Of a stretch of 47,546 nt of DNA, positions 8,666-16,971 are shown one piece after another; the first letter of the stretch is position 1, and every line of letters starts with the position of its first letter. The position numbers and the translations under genes were made by a program. The stretch covers positions 1-47,546 of the forward strand of contig JAQXDW010000090.1 in assembly GCA_029251165.1 (NCBI GenBank), written 5' to 3'. The notes below the pieces were generated by a model. It searched no databases, had not been told where the DNA came from, and worked only from the letters and a program-made list of their open reading frames with translations. This stretch comes from Myxococcota bacterium (GTDB taxonomy: Bacteria; Myxococcota_A; UBA796).

Positions 8666-10180
8666 CTAGTCCGTATCCTGCGCGAGCCACTCTCCGATGC
8701 GCTGGCCGATCATCAGTGTGGTGAGGTGGATGTTGCCGGTGGGGATGGTCGGCATCAGGCTGGCATCGCCGATGAACAGGTTGCGAGTCCCGCGCACCCG
8801 ACCGCGGCCATCGGTGACGGCCATTGGGTCATCGTCCGCCCCCATGGGCGCTGTTCCGCAGGGGTGATACCCTGAGTCGCAGACGCCGAGGATGCGCTTC
8901 TTGAGCCGGTTTCTGCTGCGAAGCGTCCAGGACATCGGGAAGAACGTCGTGGCGAGGTCGCGCATCGCGGGGGTGTCGAGCAGCGCCAGCCCGAGCTCGA
9001 CCGCCGCACAGGCGCGGTCGAGGTCATCGGGATGGCTGAGGAAGCGTGACTCGATCCTCGGGGTTGCCTTGCTGTCTAGAGATGGCCAGCGGATGGTTCC
9101 TGCGGCCGCTGGCTTGCCGAGCATGGCCATGATGGAGACGAGCGGCAGGTTGAGCTTCCCAACCGGGACGATGCTTCCTACCTGAACCTGGACATCGTGT
9201 GCCGGTCCGCTGGCCAGGCTAGTGCGCAGGACCGTCTGGATGAGGCCACAGCGAGAGTCGGACAGCCCGGCATGCTTGGGGCGAAGAAAGAAGGCAAAGC
9301 CGGGGTGGTCGAGCAGCTGCGCGCCCACTCCAGGGCGATCAATGCGGAGCGGGACGTTGAGCCGATCCAGCTCTGCTCGGGGGCCGATCCCGGATGCCAT
9401 CAGCAGCCGAGGAGTCTGGATGGACCCGGCACAGAGGATGACCCGGCCGGCCAGGATGCGCTGTGGGCCGGAGGGCGTCTGGACCGTGACGCCGGTGACG
9501 GTGTCCGCGGAGAAGTCCAGGTGCAGAACCGTGGTGTCGGCCCGGAGGTGAAAGCTGTCGCGGCTGCGAACGGCGGGGGTGAGCCATGCTTCCGCAGCGC
9601 TGATGCGGCGGCCGTCGCGCTTGTTCATGGCGTGCGGACCAAAGCCCTCGGGGGTGTCGGGGTTGTTGGTGTCTGCGCAGGGGGCGAAGCCGAGCTCGGC
9701 TGCGGCCTCGATGAGCGCGGCCTGCCAGGTGCCCCGCTCGTCCGGAGGATGCCGCCGAAGGGGGAGCGGACCGTCCTGGCCGTGGTGGGGCGTGTCGAAG
9801 TCGCTGTCGGTCTCGATGGCACAGAAGGCCGGGAGCGTCTTCTCAAAGGTCCACTCCGCCAGCCCGCGCGCGCTCCACTCGTCGATGTCGCGAGGCAGGG
9901 CGCGGATGGCGATGCAGGTGTTCACCGCAGAGGAGCCGCCGACCACCCGACCTCGGGGCAGCGGAAAGCGGAACTGCCGGACGGTCGGCCGATGCTTGAA
10001 GCCCCAGTCGTGAGAGGTGGCGTTCTGCCGACCATTGGCGAGGTCAGGCGGCAGCTGCTCGGGGAGGTGATCGGGGCCAGCCTCGATGAGCAGCACCTGG
10101 TGGCCGCTTATCCGAGACAGACGCTCTGAGATGACCGAGCCCGTCGAGCCGGCACCCACCACGATGGTGTCGTACTTCAT
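8666..10180 (-). CDS. GMC-family FAD-dependent oxidoreductase (choline-dehydrogenase-like)
   Basis: The 504-residue protein starts at ATG 10180, where the sequence begins directly with the FAD-binding Rossmann motif VVGAGSTGS (GxGxxG at 9-14). The frame stays open for 58 codons upstream, but these are Arg/His/Cys-rich and not coding-like. The GMC signature GRVVGGSSAVN lies near residue 80. Near the C-terminus, GYHPCGTAPMG supplies the catalytic His, and PTGNIHLTTLMIG closes the domain with the second active-site position (Asn here, as in choline and alcohol oxidase relatives). The family oxidises primary alcohols or sugars, passing electrons to oxygen or a quinone. No signal peptide is visible, so it probably acts in the cytoplasm. 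Substrate unknown. Confidence 0.92.
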   Translation of the reverse strand: MKYDTIVVGAGSTGSVISERLSRISGHQVLLIEAGPDHLPEQLPPDLANGRQNATSHDWGFKHRPTVRQFRFPLPRGRVVGGSSAVNTCIAIRALPRDIDEWSARGLAEWTFEKTLPAFCAIETDSDFDTPHHGQDGPLPLRRHPPDERGTWQAALIEAAAELGFAPCADTNNPDTPEGFGPHAMNKRDGRRISAAEAWLTPAVRSRDSFHLRADTTVLHLDFSADTVTGVTVQTPSGPQRILAGRVILCAGSIQTPRLLMASGIGPRAELDRLNVPLRIDRPGVGAQLLDHPGFAFFLRPKHAGLSDSRCGLIQTVLRTSLASGPAHDVQVQVGSIVPVGKLNLPLVSIMAMLGKPAAAGTIRWPSLDSKATPRIESRFLSHPDDLDRACAAVELGLALLDTPAMRDLATTFFPMSWTLRSRNRLKKRILGVCDSGYHPCGTAPMGADDDPMAVTDGRGRVRGTRNLFIGDASLMPTIPTGNIHLTTLMIGQRIGEWLAQDTD

Positions 10181-10402
10181 ACACGGAGAGTATCGGTGTT
10201 CTCGTCCGCAGGTCCAACCTGGAGTTGACCTGTTTGGGTGGAGGGGCGCTCTCGAGAGGCAGCAGAGGACGACGCGGTCGCGGCTCTCGCCAAGACCCAG
10301 CTTCTCGCTACGACCGAGTCGTCCTCCGTGTTGCGACTTCCCAGCCGGGCACACGGAGAGGCTCCTGCGCGCGGAGAGCGCCCCGACGTCCCTGACTGCG
10401 GA

Positions 10403-10702
10403 CTACTTCCGGTTCTTTCTGCGCGATTTGGCCGCTTTCTTCGACTTCTTTCGTGCTTTGTTTGCCGTCACTTTCTGGGCCCGTACTTTCTGGGCTCTCA
10501 GCTGAGCGAGGCTTGCTTTTGCGCTGTCAACATCGTGGCTCGCGACCGCGAGCACATAGCAGCAGCTTCACGAACCGGGCGTGCTGCCATCGGTGACGCC
10601 GAGTGTGTAGTCAAGACCGGCAGTCTTGAGGTGCCTTGCGGCCTCTTGAACAGCGGCCAGGCCGCCTTCTAAAATCGGTGTGGATGTTGCGGTTGAATTC
10701 AT
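10403..10702 (-). CDS. Small lysine-rich-tailed protein with in-frame TGA at codon 45 (candidate selenoprotein)
   Basis: An ATG at 10702, seven bases after an AGGGG site, opens a frame of 100 codons to TAG at 10403-10405 with one internal TGA at 10568-10570. Both halves look coding. Residues 1-44 are a helix-rich start (EGGLAAVQEAARHLK, then AGLDYTLGVTDG). After the TGA come SCCYVLAV and a helix beginning DVDSAKASL, then a Lys/Arg-rich tail. The order beta-strand, Cys motif, beta-strand, helix is consistent across the TGA, so the TGA sits in a PGS-TGA-SCC redox-like motif. A perfect 6-bp hairpin with a GGUC loop starts 14 bases after the TGA, where a bacterial SECIS would be. Alternatives are a nonsense mutation (pseudogene) or a sequencing error. 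No selenocysteine machinery lies in the window. Confidence 0.5.
10538..10553 (-). promoter_or_regulatory. bSECIS-like hairpin after the in-frame TGA
   Basis: On the minus strand GCTCGC-GGTC-GCGAGC forms a perfect 6-bp stem with a GGUC apical loop. It starts 14 bases 3' of the TGA at 10568-10570, and an unpaired U can be drawn on its 5' side above a short U-G/C-A pair. Bacterial SECIS elements sit at about this distance and carry GU in the apical loop. The stem above the bulge is longer than in E. coli fdhF. GC-rich coding DNA could form such a hairpin by chance. Confidence 0.35.
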
Positions 10703-10856
10703 AATGAACCCCTATCTCATTGGGTGTTGCCGCAGCGGATTATCCGTGCCCAGTCAGCCTACCTTCGCAGAGACTGGGCATCAGATTGGTGCGCCGCTGA
10801 GCTGAACTTATCTACCCGGTCGAATCGCAAGGTTCTGCTTCAGAGTATAGCTTTGG

Positions 10857-11489
10857 TTACTCGACTTCGATGTTGAAGGTGATCTGGATGTCGTCCTCAC
10901 CGCCGATGGCGCTAAAGCCATCTGCTGCGACATCTGCAGCCAGTCCCTCAGTCTTGACCGCCTCGCCGTTCTCTGGCGGCATGTGCCGCAGGGTGACGGT
11001 GAGTGCACCAGAGCCCCAGTCGAGGGTTGTGATGGTGCTGGCGAGTCCCAGCGGGAGTCCATCCGCATCGGCATCATCGTATTCCTGTGAGATGATCGCG
11101 TCGTCGTTGTTCCCGGTCGCGGAGCTCTCGACAGCCGAGCCGGTGAAGAACACCTGGTGTTCTTCGGCCGTGTTCTCGATGTCAGGCGTCACCTCCTCGG
11201 CAGGATCCTCAAGGTCATTCCACAGCTCAACGTCGAGGGTGTACGTCAGGGTGTCGTGATGATTGTGGGTGGAGGCGTCAGGGAGCAGGATGTCGTCGAT
11301 GACTGGGTCCCCGTCATTTTCGGGATCAGACCATGAAAAGCTCAGGGTCTCTCCACCATCTTCGGGAGTGAAGTACAGCACTGCGGTCGTGGTGACCCCG
11401 TGGGTGTGGCCTCCTGAGTGATCCGGATCTTCGACATCAGCGCAGCCAGCAAGCAGGACTGGCAAGACAAGTTGAGTGATGGGCTTCAT
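10857..11489 (-). CDS. Lipoprotein of the type seen in Bacteroidota as 'type 1 periplasmic binding fold superfamily'
   Basis: 210 residues with lipobox LLAGC (Cys16) and GGGAGA before the ATG. The mature part is acidic and beta-rich, with His-rich strings (GGHTHG, THNHHDT) early on and the later motif EEHQVFF. From memory this order (TPEDGGET, a strand with an FSWSDPENDGD-like repeat, then AEEHQVFF) is typical of a small Bacteroidota lipoprotein family carrying that annotation in databases. Its role is unknown; the His clusters would suit metal binding, which is inference. A good sigma70-type promoter lies upstream at 11533-11561. The gene appears monocistronic. Confidence 0.8.
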   Translation of the reverse strand: MKPITQLVLPVLLAGCADVEDPDHSGGHTHGVTTTAVLYFTPEDGGETLSFSWSDPENDGDPVIDDILLPDASTHNHHDTLTYTLDVELWNDLEDPAEEVTPDIENTAEEHQVFFTGSAVESSATGNNDDAIISQEYDDADADGLPLGLASTITTLDWGSGALTVTLRHMPPENGEAVKTEGLAADVAADGFSAIGGEDDIQITFNIEVE

Positions 11490-11532
11490 GAGTCTCCCTA
11501 AGCGGCCGGTTTCTGGGTCACGACAAGGGTGA

Positions 11533-11561
11533 ATTTTAATTGAGTCTCTGACTTAATGCAA
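11533..11561 (-). promoter_or_regulatory. Predicted sigma70-type promoter for the lipoprotein gene at 10857-11489
   Basis: Read on the minus strand, TTGCAT (11561-11556) and TAAAAT (11538-11533) are separated by exactly 17 bases in an AT-rich patch unlike its surroundings. A start site near 11525 would give a leader of about 36 bases to the ATG at 11489. Confidence 0.5.
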
Positions 11562-11847
11562 TATGATTGCAATAGCGATGGGTGTGCTGATAGTGGGTGC
11601 TCAGACACGCCATGCTGAATACCTCATCAATCATCCAGCGCTTCCGCACCGTTGCTCTCGAGCTCCCGGGCTCTCAAGCTCGCCTGGGGTGTGGCTCCGC
11701 CTCCTCGGAGCCTGTGCGCCCTCCAATCTGCAGGCTGCTGAGCGGGCTGCCTGGCTCGAACACTCGGCATGTGATCTGGGCATTGACTGGTTGGTTCTTC
11801 GCATCGGTCGGTCCTGCACGCAGTGAGCGCTGCCTGGGAGTGAACAC
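11562..11847. other. Intergenic region with no gene supported
   Basis: With the promoter just before it, this forms a gap of about 360 bases between divergently oriented genes. Its ORFs in both strands are Arg/Ser/Pro-rich and mutually overlapping. I see no RNA gene or repeat here. Confidence 0.4.
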
Positions 11848-12216
11848 ATGAAGCTCGAGACCCTGACAACCTGTCCGCTCTCGTTTTCGCCACCGTTTGT
11901 GTGTCCATGGAGGAGAGCACTCCATCCAGACGACAGGCACCGCCTGGAGGTCTGGTGCGCAGCGCTTCTTCCCGAGGTCACGATCGACGTTGTTGAGTGG
12001 GTGGGCGCCGACCCACGGCACCCCATTCACGCTGTGGTTGTGTCCTTTCCGTCCAGCCACAGGCCACCGATCACGCTGTACATGAAAGTCGAGGACGTAG
12101 AGCGGCGTCACCTCGCTGAGGCACTTGAGACAAGTCGTCGCGATGACCGTTCTCCGAGCGCTTACGTCACAAGCCGTCAGGCTGGAGACGCCTTCATCCA
12201 GTCGCCTCCGGCTTGA
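11848..12216 (+). CDS. Small hypothetical protein
   Basis: 122 residues from an ATG at 11848. Residues 20-90 have a plausible soluble composition: a helix near RHRLEVWCAALL, a strand near IHAVVVSF, and PPITLYMKVEDVERRHLAEAL. The tail is less ordered. No family is recognised and no convincing ribosome site is seen. Opposite-strand frames look worse, but the evidence for a real gene is only composition. Confidence 0.45.
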   Translation: MKLETLTTCPLSFSPPFVCPWRRALHPDDRHRLEVWCAALLPEVTIDVVEWVGADPRHPIHAVVVSFPSSHRPPITLYMKVEDVERRHLAEALETSRRDDRSPSAYVTSRQAGDAFIQSPPA

Positions 12217-12534
12217 CTGGGTTCACGGCATAAAGAACGCTCCCTGAGTCCTCTGGCGATCAGCCGGTGTCTGGTCGCTGCTCCCTGGCTTGGAGCCTCT
12301 GGGATGCCTTCCTGAATGTCTGAAAAGGGTCGAAGCAGGTTTCCTCTGGCTGATGAATGAGGCTGAAGGTTGTGTCGCCATCCCGGTCGAGCAGAGAGCG
12401 TGACCGAGTCTCGGCCTGGGCGGCATCGGGGAGAGTGTGCTGGTGTGGATGCTGCTCAGAACAGGATGGTCAGCCTCAAGCAACTTGATTGCTTTAGCGA
12501 ATGTGTCGCGATAGGTTGGTCCGATGGAGGGAGA
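12217..12534. other. Intergenic region upstream of the FAD oxidoreductase gene
   Basis: The frame of the downstream gene is open through the last part, but residues there are atypical and a strong ribosome site marks 12535 as the start. No RNA gene, repeat or convincing promoter was seen. Confidence 0.4.
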
Positions 12535-13737
12535 ATGAACGCCCCACTCTCTGACTTGCTGGACTGGGTAATCATTGGTGGAGGAATCCACGGCGTTCAC
12601 CTCGCCGTCCAACTCATCGGTGAAGCAGGTGTTGCGCCCGAGCGGCTTCGGATCATCGATCCGGGTCCGACGCTCCTGCGTTCCTGGAAGCGGTGCTCTG
12701 CAAACACCGGGATGCGCTACCTTCGCTCTCCGGCAGTGCACCACCTGGATCTCGATCCCTGGTCACTTCTCCGCTATGCCGAGACGGTCGAGCAGCGAGA
12801 AGGGGAAGCCCGTCCGCTGTTCGCGCCGCCCTACAGCCGTCCCTCTGTGGAGCTGTTCGCTGAGCACTGTGCGGATGTTGTGTCCCGCTATGATCTGGAG
12901 GCCCTGCACATTCAGGACACCGCGAGCGAGATCACGCTGTCCTGCGACCGCGTCAGCGTGGCGCTCGGTGAGAGCGGTACCCTCAGCGCTCGCCACGTTC
13001 TGCTCGCAATGGGCGCTGCGGCTCAGCCCCGCTGGCCGGCGTGGGCGAGCACCCTGATGGCCCACGGCATGCACATCTACCACATCTTCGACCCGGGCTT
13101 TCGCCTCGCTCCGGAGACATGGCCGGGGCGGGTCGCGGTCATCGGCGGTGGCATCTCTGGTGCTCAGGCTGCCATGCGGCTCGCCGACGGTAAGCGCGAG
13201 GTCCACTTGATTGCACGCCATGCGCTGAGGAAGCACCAATTCGACAGCGACTCAGGCTGGGTCGGGCCCAAGAACATGCGAGGCTTCACCACGATCCGAA
13301 GCCTGAAGAAGCGGCGAGCAATGATCCGAGCGGCCCGAAACGTCGGCTCGCTGCCTCCGGATGTGTACCGTGAGCTTCGAGCCAGCATGCAGCGTGACGC
13401 CATCCAGTGGCACCAGGGGGAGGTGACGGCATCATCGATGGGCTCTGGGGCGATGCTCCAGATCGGCTCGGAGCGCCTCTATGTGGATGCGATCCTCCTC
13501 GCCACCGGCTTTGAAGACCACAGACCCGGAGGGGCGCTGGTCGACCGAATGATCGAGAGCCACGATCTGCCCTGCGCAAGCTGTGGATTCCCCGTGGTCG
13601 ACAACCACCTCCGCTGGCACCCCCGGGTGTTTGTGACCGGACCGCTCGCGGACCTGGAGCTTGGCCCGGTCTCTCGAAACATCATCGGTGCCCGTCGCGC
13701 AGCGGAGCGCATTGTCCCCGTCGCACAGCGTGCATGA
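12535..13737 (+). CDS. FAD/NAD(P)-dependent oxidoreductase (flavin monooxygenase-like)
   Basis: 400 residues. The start at ATG 12535 is set by GGAGGGAGA just upstream; the frame continues back to 12370 but in poor composition. The first dinucleotide motif, IIGGGIHG, lies at 13-20 and binds FAD. A second one, VIGGGISGA, at 202-210 would bind NAD(P)H, and the flavin-enzyme motif LLATGFEDHRPGG lies near 320. The two-nucleotide arrangement and length fit lysine/ornithine N-monooxygenase-like or NAD_binding_9-type enzymes. Substrate unknown, cytosolic. A 45-residue membrane protein starts within its stop codon (ATGA overlap), so the two are translationally coupled and probably work together. Confidence 0.88.
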   Translation: MNAPLSDLLDWVIIGGGIHGVHLAVQLIGEAGVAPERLRIIDPGPTLLRSWKRCSANTGMRYLRSPAVHHLDLDPWSLLRYAETVEQREGEARPLFAPPYSRPSVELFAEHCADVVSRYDLEALHIQDTASEITLSCDRVSVALGESGTLSARHVLLAMGAAAQPRWPAWASTLMAHGMHIYHIFDPGFRLAPETWPGRVAVIGGGISGAQAAMRLADGKREVHLIARHALRKHQFDSDSGWVGPKNMRGFTTIRSLKKRRAMIRAARNVGSLPPDVYRELRASMQRDAIQWHQGEVTASSMGSGAMLQIGSERLYVDAILLATGFEDHRPGGALVDRMIESHDLPCASCGFPVVDNHLRWHPRVFVTGPLADLELGPVSRNIIGARRAAERIVPVAQRA

Positions 13738-13871
13738 GCGCCCTCAGGAAGGATTTCCTGCTGTGGTTCTCCACGATTGCCCGGGTGTACATCCTTGCGA
13801 GCCTGCTGTGCGGCGTCCTCTCCTTCGCCCTGACTCGGCTCCTCCGGACGCCTCATCTCGGTCACTCCTGA
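13734..13871 (+). CDS. 45-residue single-pass membrane protein coupled to the FAD oxidoreductase
   Basis: The ATG at 13734 overlaps the TGA of the oxidoreductase gene by the four bases ATGA, the standard sign of translational coupling. The product starts with a short polar segment (MSALRKDF), then a membrane helix (about residues 9-33, FLLWF to SFALT), and a basic tail ending HLGHS. It is too short for most gene callers. Its function is unknown; it may anchor the oxidoreductase at the membrane or pass electrons to it, which is inference from the overlap. Confidence 0.65.
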   Translation: MSALRKDFLLWFSTIARVYILASLLCGVLSFALTRLLRTPHLGHS

Positions 13872-13899
13872 CCGCCTGGACATGCCAGCCTGCGGGCTA

Positions 13900-13922
13900 A
13901 GGAGCGACCGCTCAGCGCTCCT
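13900..13922. terminator. Hairpin between convergent genes
   Basis: AGGAGCG (13900-13906) pairs with CGCTCCT (13916-13922) over a 9-base loop, including the stop codon of the minus-strand gene. No T-run is present, so it is a weak candidate for a shared terminator. Confidence 0.3.
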
Positions 13923-14346
13923 CAGCCACCGCCGCTGTCCGTGCCAGGAGTCCGGCGTTGGTCGCCTGGTACATGGGAGCCAGGATGCGCCCCAGCAGCC
14001 CGCCCAGAATCGCCGGTATTAACCCCGAGAAACGCTCAATGTGTACCACGAGGGTTCCTGCGCCGTCTGGATGGAGCTCGAAGCCGTGGACTGCGGTGAA
14101 GATCCCGGAGATTCCCCCCTGCCAGAAGAGCGCCCGGCAGGGCTCCACCCGCTGATAGGTGATCGGAACCCAGAGCGTCCAGCGGGCCAGTCGCAGCGCA
14201 ATCCGCCCCGCCGCATCGGTCTCGAGTGCTCCGCGCAGGCCTGGCTGCGACGGGTTCCACAGGTGCCACTCTTGCCCCGCCGCCAGCACCGACCACACTC
14301 GCGCTGGCGGGTGGGGGATGAGCACGGATGTCTGAAGCGTCGTCAC
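13912..14346 (-). CDS. SRPBCC-fold (polyketide cyclase/START-like) protein
   Basis: About 144 residues from GTG 14346, the point where a typical SRPBCC start appears: a first strand TTLQTSVLIPHPPARVWSVL, then EWHLWNPSQPG in the position where the family has a conserved Trp-Asn-Pro, further strands, and a C-terminal amphipathic helix (about residues 110-140). The frame is open to 14724, but that part is Arg/Cys-rich. The fold binds hydrophobic ligands such as polyketides, lipids or sterols in a central cavity; the ligand cannot be told here. No ribosome site decides the start clearly. Convergent with the oxidoreductase operon. Confidence 0.75.
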   Translation of the reverse strand: MTTLQTSVLIPHPPARVWSVLAAGQEWHLWNPSQPGLRGALETDAAGRIALRLARWTLWVPITYQRVEPCRALFWQGGISGIFTAVHGFELHPDGAGTLVVHIERFSGLIPAILGGLLGRILAPMYQATNAGLLARTAAVAEER

Positions 14347-14616
14347 TGCCGCGGTCCGCTTCTCGAGTCCGGGCTGCTGAGGCGCGACCGCTCGGCGTCT
14401 CTCTGTGGTGTCGAGCGTCTCTGCATTGTCGGCCTCACGGAGAGTGTACGCGATGAGGCCGCCACCAGCTCGGCACCACACACAGTCCCAGCGGCACGGA
14501 TCGCGCCGCACCGGGAGCGATCGCTTCGAGTCTCTGGCCGCATCTCGGTATGATTCGTCAGGGTCTTCACGCCCTCTCGTCCGCGGATCGACCCTGCTGC
14601 ACTGAAAGGAACTCCC

Positions 14617-15453
14617 ATGACACACCCCGGCCTCCGCTTGCTCTCGATGACACTCCTGGTCGGCTGTGGTGGCGGCGAGGCGGTGCCTGAGGATGCCCTC
14701 CTGGCCGCTGAGGCGGCAGGGCACTTCACCGCCGGACTGGAGACCGCCGCCATCGTGGGAGGACTGATCACCGAATTCTCCACTGAGGATCCCGCAGATG
14801 AAGCGGTCGAGGCCGCCGCCGCCGTGCTCGACGAGCTGCTGGGAAGCTGCGCCAGCATCGAGGCCACTGCTGGTGAGAGCACCGCGCTGCTGCTGGACTT
14901 TGGCACCGACGGCTGTGCGTTCCTGGAGACCCCCCTGGTGCTCTACGGCGCGGTCTCGTATCAGACCACGGAGGCGGGAGTCGTCGAGACCTGGACGATC
15001 GCATTTGATGCCCTTCAGATCGGAGATGTGACCCTCGATGGTGCCATCACCATGACCCAGGTCCTGGGGCTGACCGCTGGCTTCGAGCTTGCCGACCTGA
15101 CCGTGTCCTATGGAGACGTGTCGCTGAACCTGACCTCTACAGGGGGGCTACAGACCTCCGCCTCGCACCTCGAGGTGGGGTTCTCTGCATCCGGCTCGTT
15201 CACCTGGGCGGACCGCTCCTGGTCTCTGGATGCGGTGGACGTCTCGCGCGCGCTGCTCACCGACTGCTACCCCGAGGCTGGAGTCGTCGAGGTGCGCTTT
15301 GCCGATGACGCTGGAGCCGAGCGCCTCGCTGTGGTCACGTTCGAAGACCGCCAGCTTGGCCTCGACTCCGATGACTCCGGCAAGGTCGCCGTCACCCTCG
15401 ATGGTGAGGAGCATGTGGTGACCCTGCCGTCTCGGGGATGCATCGGCCTGTAG
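14617..15453 (+). CDS. Hypothetical lipoprotein
   Basis: 278 residues. GAAAGGAACT lies just upstream of the ATG. The signal peptide ends in lipobox LVGC (Cys17), followed by a short Gly linker. An Ala/Glu-rich helical part (about 25-95) is followed by a long beta-strand-rich part (100-270) with many Thr, Val and Gly and a few cysteines (near SCASIE, DGCAF, TDCYP and the last RGCIGL), suggesting disulfides outside the cytoplasm. I do not recognise the family. It stands alone, divergent from the SRPBCC gene. Confidence 0.82.
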   Translation: MTHPGLRLLSMTLLVGCGGGEAVPEDALLAAEAAGHFTAGLETAAIVGGLITEFSTEDPADEAVEAAAAVLDELLGSCASIEATAGESTALLLDFGTDGCAFLETPLVLYGAVSYQTTEAGVVETWTIAFDALQIGDVTLDGAITMTQVLGLTAGFELADLTVSYGDVSLNLTSTGGLQTSASHLEVGFSASGSFTWADRSWSLDAVDVSRALLTDCYPEAGVVEVRFADDAGAERLAVVTFEDRQLGLDSDDSGKVAVTLDGEEHVVTLPSRGCIGL

Positions 15454-15831
15454 CGCTGGGAGTTGCCAGCAGGCTCTGACGGTGCCTCGCCACGTTTGGG
15501 CTGCTTGGATGCGTTGACACGACAGGGCGGCGTCACGAGCGTCGGCTCAGTCGTCATGGACATCTGCTGATGTTGACGCTGTTCGTCTCTCCCTCTCCCT
15601 CTCCCTCTCCCTCTCCCTCTCCCTCTCGCTCGTACAGCTGGGGGACTCCGGTGAGCCGTGTGCTAAATGTTGGAACGAACCAATGGGCTGGCGAAACGAT
15701 AGAGTATGCGGGGCACGCTGCTTGCGCTCAAGCAGAATGGGTTAGGAAGCGAAGCGGTTCGTGTGGAAATGACTCATCGAAAATAAAGTTTCAATGACAA
15801 ATCCTTCAAATAGACTGAAGACAGAGAAAAT
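15454..15831. other. Intergenic region containing a hexanucleotide repeat
   Basis: About 380 bases. It begins GC-rich, contains a CTCTCC microsatellite, then becomes AT-rich toward 15831, where the next gene's promoter must lie. No certain promoter hexamers were found. A short ORF across the repeat encodes alternating Ser-Pro and is not believed. Confidence 0.5.
15587..15627. repeat. CTCTCC hexanucleotide microsatellite, six perfect copies
   Basis: Six exact copies of CTCTCC run from 15587 to 15622, with a partial seventh to 15627. The repeat is polypyrimidine on the plus strand and non-coding. Such tracts change copy number by slippage and can alter promoter spacing. The distance to the next ATG is about 205 bases. 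Confidence 0.9.
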
Positions 15832-16227
15832 ATGAACTGGGTGCAACGAATCTTTCTGGCCTCTTGTCTGAGCGTGACCGCTTGTGGCGAGCCACTCGTC
15901 AAAACGCTGACCATTGAGTCCATCGAAGACCTGGACTGTACGTTGGATAATTGTCAGCACGTGATTCAAGTAAAGATGATCAACTGGACAGAGGACACAG
16001 CAGAGCACTCGGTCATGATTGAGTGGGCTGTCGGAAGCATCCAGGCGCTTGGTGAGGTTCCGTTCACTGGAAACACTACGTACTTGGTCCCGATTACGAC
16101 CACAGCCGTTCCCGATACACCGTGCGACATCACCACTGATGTGGTGGCCCGTGTTCTCAATACAGCCACCCAGACGACTGTGACGGATGACGTCCTCGAT
16201 GAGGTTGGCATCTCGTGTAACGAGTAG
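15832..16227 (+). CDS. Small hypothetical lipoprotein
   Basis: 131 residues with lipobox VTAC (Cys18). Mature part beta-rich, acidic and Thr-rich, with cysteine pairs (DCTLDNC near residues 35-41, and CDIT and ISC near the end), likely disulfides. Codons are less GC-rich than in neighbours, and a CTCTCC repeat and an AT-rich leader precede it. It resembles an Ig-like or CARDB-like domain (strands around VKMINWTEDTAEHSV), but that is a guess. Ribosome site weak (AGAGAAAAT). Monocistronic. Confidence 0.78.
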   Translation: MNWVQRIFLASCLSVTACGEPLVKTLTIESIEDLDCTLDNCQHVIQVKMINWTEDTAEHSVMIEWAVGSIQALGEVPFTGNTTYLVPITTTAVPDTPCDITTDVVARVLNTATQTTVTDDVLDEVGISCNE

Positions 16228-16971
16228 CGACTGCCGCTCTCTTCGAGGGGGGTGAACACGAAGATGTGCCGGTCGAGCGCAGCGGCGTTCTCTGAAACAC
16301 CCTGGCCACTGTCACCGGCAGAATCTGGGCCACAAGCGGATCGTGGAGTGCTCGGTTGGCAAGCGGCACGGTGCCGCGTGGCTGGCAGCGTACACCGTGT
16401 GGGGGGCGGGTACCCCATCACCTCATTGTCACCTCTTGCATCGAGCGGCATCGGTGTGCCGCATGGAGTGTGGGAGAGGCGCTACGGACCCAAGAGGGGC
16501 AGTACCCTGCGATGGCAGCGCCGCTGGACTCACAGCGCCGCTGCCTTGGCCGCTCCCTCAGGCGGTCTGCCAGCCAACAGCACGAGACGGGGTGATGGTC
16601 GACCCCTGCAGTCCGCTCCTCCAAGGTGGGCCTTCCTGATCTCCAGCCCCGGTCTCTTCGACCCCCTGTGATCGTGGAGAGGTTGGTGGTGCCGCTCCAT
16701 CGGAGCGATCATCACGGGGTGGGGGAGTACCCCGTCGGCCACATCGCACGACCAGCCCGCGTCGTCTGGTGGAGTCGTTGGTGGACGACGGCTCTGGTGA
16801 CATTGCGGCTGCTTGTCGCGACACCATCGGGCTCGTCGGTGCGTCACGGCGGCACCAGAGTTCGACCAGAGCATCATTCTGCACCATCTTGCATCAGGCG
16901 TGCGGTGTCCGGCTCGGTAACTCTGTTGGTGTCACTACAAAACGGGCAGGGAATGCCCACCAGGAGACCCC
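16228..16971. other. Intergenic region, 744 bases, no gene supported
   Basis: All frames are Arg/Pro/Ser-rich and overlap. Three short G-rich segments near 16396, 16494 and 16715 share a GGGG..GTACCC core, which may be incidental. No RNA gene was recognised. The bases just before 16972 hold the ribosome site of the next gene (AGGAG). Confidence 0.45.

Noticed and set aside
10568..10570. TGA as a reassigned codon throughout the genome
   Set aside because: Other genes in the window end cleanly in TGA, so wholesale reassignment is not supported; only local recoding or a mutation remains.
15570..15797. 75-codon frame with Ser-Pro repeats
   Set aside because: Made by the CTCTCC repeat, no ribosome site, no conserved flank.
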